Below are positions 1 through 10,947 of a stretch of DNA of 64,000 nucleotides, in pieces (the stretch's first letter is position 1; each line of letters starts with the position of its first letter). The notes below the pieces were generated by a model, which made no database searches, had not been told where the DNA came from, and was given only the letters and a program-made list of their open reading frames with translations. The stretch covers positions 124,001 to 188,000 of the forward strand of contig JAECYW010000029.1 of the NCBI GenBank assembly GCA_023014335.1, read 5' to 3'. Both the position numbers and the translations under genes were made by a program. Origin of the DNA: Galerina marginata (taxonomy: Eukaryota > Basidiomycota > Agaricomycetes > Agaricales > Galerinaceae).

Positions 1-1998
1 ATAACTCAGCCATCTCTGGATCGAACGTCGAAGGCATAACCAAACGCCAACGCCGAGAAGAGGATTTCGGCAATGAGATTGTCCGTTTAACTAAACAATT
101 GCTCATTGGTCTCGAAAACTACACAACCTTCTTTACGTTCCTGGAAAAAAACCATCCTTGGTTCCACAACCCAAGCACTATACTTCGGGGAAGCACAGTT
201 CACCTCATTTCACTTCTATTATCGCATGGTGACATCCCTACCAACAAGGTTGTGAGGAAGTTCACTTGCAAAGAGCCTTTAAAGATTGTGGATATACTGA
301 AGCACCACAAGATCGAGCTCCCTACATACGCTGATATCGCCCAGGATCCCAAGTACAGCAGTTTCTTTTCCACTAGCGATTTCATCGATCACCCAGCCCA
401 AAGCTTAGAAAATATACTTCAACTCCAACAACAGATACTGGAAAATGGATCGCGACTGCAGGCGTCACTTAATCAGAAGCCGAATAGCTTTCAATTTGGA
501 CAACGTGGGATCTGGCACGACAAGCAGCTGGGCAACAACCCTATACTGTGTCATAGACCGGCAAGGAACCGACCACACCTTCCTTTGCAAATATTGCATC
601 CCGCGTTTTATATCTTTACCACCAACACCACTTTTCCTGAATCCAGGTTACCGGAATTTCGCGAGGCTGCATTCAAACTGGCTAAATGCCTTACCGATCC
701 AGCGGTAGCAGGGACTGCCGCTGCAGCACGGGCTTCGAAGATCATGGATTCGCTCACGCCGATCTTCCCTCAAAGCCATGACCACGAATGGACCCATGAC
801 TTAAAAGGCAAGAAGATACCAAGAGGCAGAATTTCCATCGTCTACCGAAGACGTTCGGCAGAAAATGTTGGCACCAACATTTTCATCATCGATATAAAGT
901 TAGAGGAGGGTGATAACGGTGACGCCTTCATGCAATCCGCCCATGCGTTCAACGAAATCATCGAGGATAGTCCTGAATTCCGTAAAACAGGTGCCCCAAC
1001 CTTTCTAATTACCATGTCTGGTATGTCTCTTGCATGCTTATCTCAATTAATCTTTGAATTCATCCTCAATTAGGACCCAATATCAAGTTCTGTGGTGGTT
1101 GGGCAAATTCATGTGCCGGCCCTTCTGTCGATGTGTTCCAGTCTCATTTTGCATGTTTGGATGCTGCGAGCGATCATATGGAAAGGCTTGCGAGGTCACT
1201 TTATTCCTTGAAAAGTGCCATAGATCTCCTTCCTTTGTAAGTTGATCAGTTATGTTATCAACTCATTCCAAATATTAATTGACCTTCAGGAACCATATTC
1301 CTGTTGGGCCCGGCATTATGGCTGATGTACCCGGAATTTTCCATAACTACCAACCCTTTGATGACATGGAAGCTTGTTTAAAGCTACAGGTTCTCCGCCC
1401 CTTGAACGGTAATCAGCACTTTTCCGTCTTCGAGGCTCAAGCTGGTGGCATTCCCAGCCAAATGCATCCTGGCAATGAAGCCCTGGCAGGAAACTGTGTG
1501 GCGAAGCTCGTTTATGATCAGTATGCTCAGGATGTCCACAGAGCCCTCGAACCAGAGTTTGCCCCTAGGTTATTTGGCGTTTCCTCAAAGCCAGGGATTA
1601 ATGCCAAGATCTATGTTATGGAACATATGCAACTTCCTAAGGGCAATCAGGGAGGCTGGTCTACGCTTTCTAGCTTGGACCCGGTATTGCCTGCATCTTG
1701 TCTTGAGGATATTCACACTGTCCTCAGGAAAATCACCTGCCGGCTAAAATCCCTTCATTTTGTTCATGGGGGATTATATCCTGACAATCTTTTGATCAAA
1801 ATGGCAGGTGTGACTAAAATTGCACAGCCAGTGGAAATCAAAGTCCTCAACTTTGAATTGGCGGGTGTGGCTGGAACAGTGCGCTATCCACTGAAATCCG
1901 ACACTGCTGGCTTCATTGGTGATGGTGATGGCACAAACATGATTGATAAATGGGTCAACAAGATTCAGGTAAAGATTCAGTCAAAGTTCAGAGCCTGA
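1..1998 (+). CDS. Kinase-like protein, 5'-truncated by window edge, three visible exons
   Basis: The frame is open from base 3 to the left edge, so the start lies outside the window. Exons are <1-1020, 1074-1236 and 1290-1998, with two 53-bp GT-AG introns, and about 629 residues are visible. The C-terminal third has a degenerate protein-kinase fold: YVMEHM (hinge-like), HGGLYPDNLLI (about 1759-1791) where active members have HGD, and LNFELAG (about 1846-1866) where active members have DFDWAG, followed by RYP. This matches my memory of a kinase-like family common in agaricomycetes. Both catalytic Asp positions are replaced (Gly and Asn), so it is probably a pseudokinase. The N-terminal half is unrecognised. 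It is the only gene left of the repeat cluster that starts at 2.17 kb. Exon structure is strong; function is inferred. Confidence 0.8.
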
Positions 1999-2168
1999 AG
2001 CTTTCTGTGACAACCCTATGCACTCTACATCTCTTTCCTCGTACTAACTAAAGCTCGTGTCATCAATATCTTGTAAATTGTACTTTTCACAATGAATCTC
2101 CAATCGCTTTTAAATTGTTTGTAGCTAGCTGATAAGATTAGATAAATAGTCTTAGTAAGCTAGATCAC

Positions 2169-2235
2169 AATGTATGCCGTTGAATCCGTCGCCAAACCGA
2201 ACTGGAGTAGCTCAAGTTTTTCCTACTTTCGGGAC
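2169..2235 (-). pseudogene. Remnant of the WD40 gene 3' end
   Basis: This short stretch matches the last codons, stop and first 3' bases of the WD40/membrane gene at 35406-37180 and its copy at 48792-50566, read here on the + strand. It includes the segment encoding the conserved C-terminal SVAKLE, now altered. It marks the left boundary of the inverted repeat block that follows. About 95 bp present between the WD40 stop and the next module in the 48.6-48.8 kb copy are missing here. Confidence 0.65.
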
Positions 2236-3295
2236 CGCTGTGCCTGATTTTCTTGGGGGCTCTCGACAAGAACCGACAGGCAGCATGAGTTCTATCGAGC
2301 AGCGCGGTTTGTTTTCGGGGAGAAGATTTTTTGAAGACGGTGCGAGGGTTGGAAGTCGACCGGTTTTTGGCGGGAGGTCGATCATTGATTTGGGACGCCT
2401 GTGAAGACTTTGTCACAGGTGATCTTGCAGGCCTTTGAAAGAGAGTGGTTTTCAAAATATATTGAACGCTGAACCTCAGGCTCAGTAACTTGCTCGGTAA
2501 TGAGGGATCGATGGCAGAAGCTGGAGACGACGCTTGACATATCGCAGAACTAGAAGGAGGTAGCGCGTCCGCTGCTTGGTGTGAGTTCAGTAGGCAGCTA
2601 AGTACCTATGGGTTGTTTGATGCAGTAGGATCTACAGCAACGTTCTGGCATGCGCTATAAGCAGGTCGTCCACAAGATATAAATTAAGTTGATTGGGATC
2701 AACAGTTGCCTCCCTTGTCGTGTTGTTTGAGCAAATCTAAGCGTGACAACGCAAATAAGAAAACGAATAAATGAAGAAAACGATCTTACCGTCGAACGGC
2801 AAAATGAGCAAACCGCGTGTCCTCTCTCTATTGACTATGTCCATGATATTGTCTAAAGCTGGAATGGCCATGAGCTTCCTCCTGCTTCATGGCCCTACGA
2901 AACCAGTCCTCCTGAGCTACCAGCACCATCAGGCTCCGGGTGTGCTAGTTCAAGGTTAGGTCCGCCAGGCTTGATCGGAGGTGTTCTCTTTAGTAGCATG
3001 ACGTTCGGGGGTCGGGGTCGCATATGTCGGTGGCTTCCGCAACTACAGTACGCGATATGTAGGGGGTTCAAAATGAACTCGAAGGACGACGTAGAAGGCG
3101 CGTTAGTAGCGTGAGGAAACCGTTTTCTTGGGCTAATGGCCATGCGAGTGCAGTCGAACAACCCGTTGCTAGCCAAAGAAAAGAGCTTCGAACGGCAATG
3201 GGCATTGCAGAAATCCAGGAAGGACCACAGCAACGTTTCCGTGCTAGCGATTCAACCGGCTCCATAGCAGCCTCTCAGCGTTAGCGGATTAAGCA
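2236..3295 (-). repeat. Module Y' of the chimeric repeat family (inverted copy)
   Basis: Inverted copy of 47700-48680. It contains the segment encoding VPDFLGGSRQEP on the + strand. On the minus strand it contains DLLKQ-type codons after an intron-like polypyrimidine tract (about 2690-2790), the EPDGAGSSGGLVS segment (about 2895-2930) and the MEPVESLARKR segment near 3265. The same EP-GAGSSGGL module recurs at 7208-7545, 27070-27306 and 38618-38962. No intact reading frame spans it. It is probably a decayed captured gene or a non-autonomous part of the transposon family, and I cannot name the source. Confidence 0.6.
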
Positions 3296-3329
3296 TCATT
3301 CTGTAGCACCCGCTCCTTTGAAATTGTGA

Positions 3330-3692
3330 CGACATTTGGAGCAAGCACGCGGTCCGAAAAAAAACGTTCTTGCCGAACGTTCAACCTTTCCCCTAATCTC
3401 TTTGAAGGTTGGAGGAAATTATATCGTTTCTGGCAATTTTTATGTCTTGAAAATAGGTCACCGAACACATGCAAAACTGCTAGGAAAGAACAAGAAGCAG
3501 TTTGCTTGGAAGGAAATCCTTTCAGGAATAACCGACGGCAAGATAGTGCACCTAAAAGACCGCACAATGACTGCTAACGGCTTCCATCCACAATGGTGGA
3601 AGAAAGGGGCACTGGAAATGCCCTCTAGCTTTCCTCCTGCCGTCTCAGGGGTTTTCATGCAGGAAACCGGCGTTTGCACCCTAAACAGCTAA
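3330..3692 (+). pseudogene. Degenerate copy of the HPQWW small-protein family
   Basis: The + strand frame encodes FPLIS, KVGGNY, HLKDRTM and NGFHPQWWKKGALEMPSSF. These match the intact small gene at 18050-18469 and another copy at 47335-47660 (-). The reading continues to a stop near 3692. It lacks the N-terminal region and the GDFHV segment seen in the intact gene. It lies antisense to, and directly abuts, the RPB1 fragment at 3681. The same junction occurs at 47330. Function unknown. Confidence 0.6.
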
Positions 3693-5870
3693 CGAGGGCG
3701 TCTTGAAGTTGAGCTGCCGTTCCACTAAATTCTCAAAGGATTCGCGGATCGTCACACCAGACACGGCTTTCATACAGTTATGAATAGCATCTTTAATCAT
3801 CTGAACCACGTTCGCCTTCCACGCGGCAATGTGTTGGGTGATGTATGACATAGTTGCAGAGTCGGCAATAATATCGCCAATGCTGAAGTCGTTATGGAAG
3901 AGCCAGAAATTATCGACCATCTGGATGCCAATAAACGATTGGCGAGTGGCGTCAGGTCCCTTTGCACAGAACATGACAGGCACTAAACCACCCTGCGACG
4001 CTCTAACGGTCTTCTTCCCGACGATTCCAAATATCAGCTCGCCGCCATTCTCAATTAAAATACCGTCGTCAAAAATGGGAGTAAATGATTTTGGGTCTGG
4101 CGCACGGTGAATGTTGATACCACGGGGAATGGTCAAGCTGAGGATTTGCTTTCCTGCCCACAGAGGCTCGGCTTGAGGCCGTCCGACGATCCAGCCATAC
4201 TGAAGGAAAGCGTCAGCACGCTTGTTATAATGAGGATTGATTCGTTTTCAGGTGTCCCGAACTACATATCTTGTGCCTGGGTATGTCGTCGGGCGGTTTC
4301 CAACCAGTTCTTGAATATATGCGGTGTTACTGGAAAGGGGTTAGATCGAAGACTAGACCGAAGAGTAAATAGAATGGTACCTCTCTCAGGACAAGTTAAG
4401 TTCATGGCTATCGTGTCCGGTACACCAACTTCGTCCAGATCCATTCCAGTCTGGCGTACTCGTCTGAGAGGCCCAGGAGATGAAAATCATGATCCGACAT
4501 CTTTTTCAAGACAGTAAGCCTCAGAAGGGGTGACGAGCCTCTTATCAGGCTGCCACGACTTAACTTCCTGTATGAAGGTAAGTTAATACTATCCGGTAAA
4601 ACGAAGACAATACTAACGTCATCGCCATCCTTCGTCTTCTTGTACTGCACGAAAAGCTTCAGGCCTTCCTTCCTGACCTGAGGTGGACTGTGCCCACAGC
4701 CGCCGTCACCCTTTTTTGCCTCCTTAACCTCTGGATCCGCACCTTCTTCCTTGGGCTCGTCAGGCTCGCAAATCGTCTTCGTCTTATAATGAGCCCAAAC
4801 AGCCGCCATCCGGTTCTTGGGATCACGGATATGACGAATCTTCTCCGCAAAATTCGGGTCCGACTTAATACACGAAAACATGAAGTGGAAAGAGAAGTCC
4901 ATGAGGGTTTCAAGTCGGATATGCAAATAAAAGCATCAGCATGAGGTGTCTACGGGATACGATATCTGAGGCAACAAATTCAACAATACAGGGGGCAAGA
5001 GACATCGAGCAACAGTGCAGGGCCTTCTCACACGCATCCGGTACTGCGTCACAGTAGAGAGCGGTTGGCCAAATTCCATCTATACAACACATGACCCTTG
5101 ACAGTACACGTATGTTTATTTTTTTTTCCGCACTACTCGTTCAGCCCCCCATTTCACCACACAGCCTCGTGGCCAACCGTACGCCGCGACGGGTGCAATG
5201 GGTCGACACAGCGATCAAGCGACCGAAACACGCACCACATGACCCCCCCGTCATGGGCGAAAGAATGCCTTCAATTGTCATTGTCAAGGGGTTTGGGGTT
5301 CCCGATGGGATGTGGAGAGAGCCCCAGAAAATTGAGATGGTGGGGTGCGAAACAAGTAGAGGAAAGTAAACAATGCAACTCACGGTGTCGGCTTTCAGCT
5401 TTCCGCAATTGACACATATACTCTCCAAAATCTTCTTTACTTTCATGAGGAAACCTTTATAGCACACAATATCGATCAGTGCCCACTTGAGCAATTGCAG
5501 TAAGCAACACACCTGGATGGAACACAGGCCTCGCCAACTCGATATAACCAACATGACCAGGATATTCCGACATTCCTCGCTTGAAATTCCGGTCGATAGT
5601 GCCCAAACCTGGGTCCATCAGACCACCTGAGTAGCTTCGTCCATATCCTCTGGATGTTTGATTTTGGCAACGGAGATGGCTTTCTATGAGTCAGAAAAGG
5701 CTGTTTGTAAGCATTTCTAGGGCCGTGATAAAATTCATAAAAGAAAACGCACGATCTCCTCCGGTGAAAGAATACCAAACTGAACCTCTGGAAAGGGCTT
5801 AGATCAATGACTAGAACGAAGAACAAATAGAATAGTACCTCTCTCAGGATAAGTTAAGCTCATGACTATG
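3681..5870 (-). pseudogene. RPB1: RPB1 fragment block A (rearranged, intron-containing)
   Basis: Read on the minus strand this is a series of RNA polymerase II largest-subunit segments. First come NLTYPER-like codons fused by an intron to the N-terminal EVQFGILSPEE, then ELARP-type and GFLMKVKKILES with CVNCGKLKAD. Next come SDPNFAEKIRHIRDPKNRM through GLSDEYAR (about 4890-4460), then LDEVGVP (about 4440), and [16 protein letters not shown] through LVERQLN (about 4127-3710). It ends in KTPSLAV from a much more distal part of RPB1. Introns are still recognisable, so this is DNA-level capture and not retroposition. Stops, frameshifts and large internal deletions rule out a working subunit. Confidence 0.85.
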
Positions 5871-6990
5871 GTCTTCGGTGAAGCAGCGTCTCAGCGACCA
5901 GCGGCGTCGTGATGGTGGGGGTATCGCAGACTTTAGCTGGCCATCCTGCTGCTTCAATATCGATTCGCTGGCGCGGGGTCAGACCTTGATTTCCGCTAAA
6001 AGTTCGAAAGATCTTGTTCTCCTCAATTCACCGTCATTGCCCGAGATTCCAATTTTAGTTATTGTCGCGGTGTTGTCATCGACCTTCGCCTAATCTCCCT
6101 CGTCGCTGCTGCTACTGGTCGCATTGACTTCTCGAATGCCCTTGTGAGGAAGTCAATGACGCGGAGCATTTCCCCCCTGAAGGGACCTATGACTTCCCAG
6201 TCGCGATCGACGTAGTAGTACTTGCTGCAAAGCCCTGCGATTTCAGTCCACCAATGCCACCAGCGCCTTCGGGCTCCGGAATAGCTAAGTTGGTTCACCA
6301 GGCTCGACCGGGGCAGACTTCTCGGCGTCCGAATTGACTTCCTCCACTAAGAATTTTGAGAAGCCGAAGCGGGGCTTCACAAGTCGCTCGAGCGTCATTC
6401 AAATTGTAAGAAAACTTGATTCTAAGAAGTCGGAATACAGCAGCGTGCCAGCGATAGCGATTTGGCCCAGTCCGATGCAAAACCCAGTGGCGATACCGTG
6501 CACAACCTGGATGACAGAGGAATGAGCAGCGGGTGATCGCGCTACTCCTCTGCTAATTCTACGACTCAGATCTGGTCTTGAGGCAGTGAGGCGAGGTCGA
6601 GGGTTGAGCTTGACATGCTTGACATGCAAATCGTGATGTTTAACTCTGTTTGGCTTTCCAAACTCCCGGTTACCCGTCGGAGCTCTTCTTCTAGATCTGC
6701 GCGTCTTGACCACTCCTTTCGCCAGATGGTGCAAGCAAGTGGTTCTGCATCGTTGTCTATTGGCTCTGAAGGGCCTGCTCCTTTCACCTTGGTGCGAGCT
6801 AGCAAAAAACCCCTCAGACTTCCCGTTACACATCCCATAGGCGAACCCAAATTATTGTCCTTACGCCGTAGGCCGATGACGCGGTAAGTGGACTGTGTGC
6901 CTCTCAGCGTGCGCTTATTCATCTTCAAACAGGGCCTTACGACCACTTTGAACAAATTGCGCAGCGAGATTTGTCTGCAAAGCCCAAATT
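5871..6990 (-). repeat. Module X of the repeat family (inverted copy)
   Basis: Near-identical inverted copy of 39150-40290 and 56740-57850. On the minus strand it begins at an intron-like 3' end (CTAAC branch motif, then a CAG acceptor). It then encodes FKVVVRPCLKMNKRTLRG and continues to DLASLPQDQI (6955-6566), and on to an overlapping frame with RGVARSPAAHSSVIQ and the LSYSGA-RRWWHWW segment. No domain is recognised. It lies directly upstream of the RPB1 N-terminal segment, an arrangement shared with 39.2 and 56.8 kb. Confidence 0.7.
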
Positions 6991-7009
6991 GTTAGTGCTC
7001 TCTATTCAT

Positions 7010-7940
7010 TTTTTTCAAAACTCAACTAAGCTTCGAATGTCTCTGAATCAAGTGGTTATATGCGGCGCCTTCGTCGTTGAACTGCCATTGCGAGCAGTGC
7101 AGACTTCATTCTGGAGTTTCCAGAACGACGCTTAGTCCACCAACGCTGAGACGCTGCCGTAGATCTACCTATGGAGCCGGTTGAATCGCTAGCACGGAAA
7201 CGTCGCTGTGGTCCTTCCCCCCATCTGGATTGACTACACTTTATGGACTCTCGATTTCTGCAATGCTCATTGCCGTTTGAACCCCTTCACTCTGGCTAAC
7301 AACAGAACTTGGACTGCACTCGTATGGCCATTAGCCCGAGCACTTGGTTTCATGTTGTTCATTTCGAATTCCCAACATGTCGCGTGCCCGCATGTGCTAC
7401 CTCAACCTCCGACGTCATGCTGCCCAAGAGAGCGCTTTCGATCAAGCCTGGTGGACCTAACCTTGACCTAGCACATCCGGAGCCTCATGGTGCTGGTAGC
7501 TCAGGAGGGCTGGTTCCGCAGGGTCAGGAACCTCATGCACGCTGAATCTGATTTCGCTGCAAATCGTCTCGTCAACGGCTTCCTCTTCCTCAACTACTGT
7601 TTACCGCCTGGGTCGGCTATATCATACTAGACCGTCGTCATCGACGACGACTGTGCCATCGTGCCTTCCAGCAGTGATCGGCGACTCTAATTCATCCTCT
7701 GCGAGTGGTCAACAGCAACGCTCATTCTTCGTCTCCCTGTCTGTGGTTACTCAGATCATCGACTCGGAGAGTCAAACTGTATCAACGGCCGTTGAGTTTG
7801 GAGCAGTCGAATCCAACCTTCTGAGGAGGTTATTCCAATTCGGAATATTCGCAATCCGTCATCCTTCCCACGGATACGTGGTCTATGGGCTGAATGTCTG
7901 TCTTCAGCAATTTGCCGCTTCGTGTCATTTTCTTATAAGA
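7010..7940 (+). repeat. Modules Y and Z upstream of a Tnp2 fragment
   Basis: Module Y (about 7150-7545) encodes NAHCR-type, KPGGPNLDLAHPEPHGAG and SSGGLVPQGQ segments. Module Z (about 7653-7943) encodes GDSNSSSASGQQQ, VTQIIDSESQTV and LLRRLFQFGIF. The same order X(-), Y(+), Z(+), Tnp2(+) is seen at 26.3-31.8 kb and, inverted, at 37.2-39.6 kb. These modules therefore belong to the 5' part of the transposon or were captured before it spread. Frames are broken between segments. Confidence 0.65.
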
Positions 7941-9258
7941 TGACAGACCACCACTTTCGCCCCATCCTGAAGGGGTGAACCCGGTCATCCAACTGATAGT
8001 GTTTACCATTGTGGTTTTGCAGATCGTCTCGAAGGTCCCTAGATCTGGATGCCATTTCGTTCTGGAAATGATGGGCTATGTTCTCCGACTCGCTCTGCTC
8101 GGATCTGAAGCTGAAATTACACCTCAAACAGCAAAATTGTTAAGTGATCTTCTAGTTGACTCTGAATCATACTCGATGGAAAAACCATAATCTATGCTGT
8201 TTTCCCGCACCCTAGCTGCCATCGTACATACAAGCCGATATACAAGCGAGGCTGCCCGATAGCAGAGCACCCAAACCGCTACAGTTACAAGGGATTTCCG
8301 AATAGCCCGTCCTGCGGTGCGGTTCTTACAAGACCTCGGATCATCAAGGATATTGAAATCCAGGTTCCCATCAAACCCTTCGTCTCTTTCGACTTTAAAG
8401 ATTGGTTTGCAGCGCTGTGTTCGCGTCCCGGCTATGAAGATCTCATGGATGGGGCATGGGCAAAGGCAAATGCAAATCGAACGGAGGAAATGGGAGATAT
8501 ATTCGATGGCGACTTCCTCCGTAATTTCGTGGGTCCTGACGGGAAGAAGTTATACATGGACGGCGATGGGGAAGGTCGTTATGTCTTCTGCCTTTGCGTA
8601 GACTTTTTCAATCCTCATATGAATAAGCAAGCGGGGAAGAAAGTTTCCATCGGGATTATATCGCTCGCTTGCCTCAATCTTCCCCTTAGCAAACGTTCCA
8701 AGTCGGAAAACATGTTCCTCGCTGGCATATTCCCTGGTCCGGTTGAACCACCTTTGAACTTGCTCAACCCTTACCTTACAGCGATCGTGGACGATTTGAT
8801 GGAATTCTGGAACGCCGGAGTTCGCTTTTCACGTACCTGCAAATGTCCAAATGGTCATGTCATGCGTTGTGCCCTTGTTGCTGTTGTCTCTGACCTTCCT
8901 GCGGCTCGGAAGACGGCCGGATTTGCATCGTTTCATCATCAACACTTCTGCTCTATTTGCCACTGCACCAAATTTCAAGAGGGCAAGGAAAATACGAACT
9001 ATGAATCTTGGCGGAGCAGGACCAATGCCGAGTGTCGCGAGTTCTCCGATGCATTTGCCAGAGATCCTGATGCTGCATCCCAACATGCCGTTTTCCAGGC
9101 CAGTGGTATTCGTTATTCTGAATTCTCGCGCCTTCCGTATTTTGACTTGGCTAAGTGTATTGTGGTTGATGCCATGCACAACCTCTTCCTGGGCCTCGTC
9201 AAAGATATTTTTCATGGTATCATTGGAATTGGCAGAGCCAGGACAGTGGAAGGCTCTG
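7931..9258 (+). pseudogene. Tnp2-type (CACTA) transposase pseudogene, 5'-deleted
   Basis: Closely matches exon 2 of the intact transposase gene (28778-30117). The first exon is missing. The sequence resumes at the end of intron 1 (7930s) directly after module Z. A one-base deletion after HFRPILKG and a short deletion near 8165 shift the frame. From 8445 the frame is open and retains [15 protein letters not shown]-like [18 protein letters not shown] and [12 protein letters not shown]. At about 9258 it runs in frame into ACC1 sequence. Confidence 0.85.
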
Positions 9259-9800
9259 TTTCAGCATCTTTGCAATATCTCGACTTCCGTTCAATTACAA
9301 ATGTTTGGGGTTACTTTTCCGTCAGCACAGCCCGCGGATTGCATGAGTTTGCGGATTTCCAGTTTGGCCTTATCTTCGACGGTGAGAAGGGAGGGGAGAG
9401 CCGAAAGAATATGACTGTCGGCCTGAAGGAACTGAGACTTTGAATGACTGTCAAGTACCTCATCAAACTTCTGGAGCTGGAGGCCTTCAAAAAGAACACC
9501 ATGACCAGTGGATGGCTGGATTTTCCCATTAATAACAAACCCACCGGTGGCGCTGCGCCCCGGCACAACTTCAGCTGTCATTTGCGGTGCTGTCACAAAA
9601 GCATACCTGGCCTTTGAAGCATGGTCCTCCAGTGGCCGGACCAAAGTGCCCCACTGGTTGCCATCGGCCTACTCCTCTGCGAAACACGTGCTTGATCCCG
9701 CTACTCCTCGCAGCGTTAATATGAGATACAATCCCATGGATCCCTTTGCTAGCAGCCGTGGATGCGCGAAAGGCTACAGTACCAAACTCCTCTGCGAAAC
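9258..9800 (+). pseudogene. ACC1: ACC1 fragment fused to transposase
   Basis: From 9258 the reading frame of the transposase pseudogene continues into acetyl-CoA carboxylase sequence between the biotin-carboxylase and biotinyl domains: [42 protein letters not shown] stop at 9441-9443 is followed in the same frame by VKYLIKLLELEAFKKNTM. A frameshift then leads to AVICGAVTKAYLAFEAW codons around 9570-9620. Similarity fades by about 9650-9800. It matches blocks at 43075 (+) and 25230 (-). Confidence 0.8.
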
Positions 9801-10029
9801 GTAAGACAGAAATCGGACTTTTAGTTGGTAATACTCTGGGCTCTTAAGTCCATGCATTGCAGCGCCGATAGCGACTGGCAAGGCCCACCCCCTCTTTTTG
9901 CAAGTTGATTTTTGCTTTGCCCAACGTCAGGTCCTCAGTTAAGCTTGTGAATGGTATTTTCTTCAGAGGGCCCAATGCTCCTTGGCCTTCTCAATGTTCA
10001 GCTCATCAAATTCCAAACTCCCAAAAATA

Positions 10030-10706
10030 CTAAACTCTCTTTACAAATAGCGCCTTAAAATTATTACAGCACATTTGTTGGGAACGATATCCAGATTGCA
10101 CCAAGTAATAACTTGGGCCAGTAATACAGTCAGTCCTCGAAGATTGACTGGATGGGACTGAAAATGAGCGGCTGTAATCTTTGTAGTTTATGGGTTGACC
10201 AAGTTCCATTTGACGCTGACACATGTTGCACTCGGCGTCGGCAAGCAAAATGGAGAAAGCAAGGGTTTGGCACTCATAGTAAATCAGTTGTGGAGATAAA
10301 CATAGTTAAATAACTTACCTTTATGGCAAATTTCCAACCAAGTTCTTCCCAAGAAGCACCAAAGTCAACATGGACGATTTGGAAAACAAGCTTGGTAGTG
10401 AACGGAAGGTCGTCGCGGCCAGCAGTAAGACAGAGATCAGCCCCGGAAAGGCTAAAGTACCGGGACGTGTTTCCAGATATGTTCGAGAAATACAAATGTA
10501 CGGGGAAAGAACTTACCTAACAACGACGACATGATCGATTTCCCGCCTGAGAAAGCCCGGATATGTAGACAGGTCAACGACGAGCTATTGAAGCGCCGTG
10601 CGTGCTGTCCCGGAGGTGGGTCCCATTTAGCTTTACGGCAAGACGACGGTATATTGGGCTGCAATTTGCTGCCTGACGAAGTTTTCGAGGATCTTTTCGG
10701 CGGCAT
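10030..10706 (-). CDS. Hypothetical protein, tentative three-exon model
   Basis: An ATG at 10706 opens a basic, Ser/Lys-rich exon (10517-10706) followed by a good GTAAGT donor. Exons at 10319-10451 (encoding DLPFTTKLVFQIVHVDFG and WEELGWKFAIK) and 10030-10272 (encoding CNMCQRQMELGQP, ending at a stop) splice together in frame through a 46-bp intron. The first junction does not keep the frame of the second exon: it is off by one, so either a frameshift or another splice site is involved. Cys-X2-Cys pairs in the last exon could bind metal. No family recognised. Confidence 0.35.
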
Positions 10707-10947
10707 ATTCAAAGGAAATACTTATATGGACGTAAAAGGTGAATTTGGAGGCGAAGGAAAAGCGAGGCATGCGACGGAGTGCCCGCGAAGAAGATACAGA
10801 AAAATAGACTGCAGAGTCGGTGAAGACGCAATGATGTGCATTGAAACAGTTTATGCTTGCGTCCGGGGTCATAACCTAGCAGGGGCGTGACCGTGTCCGG
10901 AGTTGACTAGTATTGAGCACTCCATTTTTTCCTTGTCATTCATTCAA

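Noticed and set aside
10531..10890. Plus-strand 119-codon ORF
   Set aside because: It overlaps a better minus-strand exon with a splice donor; no motif or intron structure supports it.
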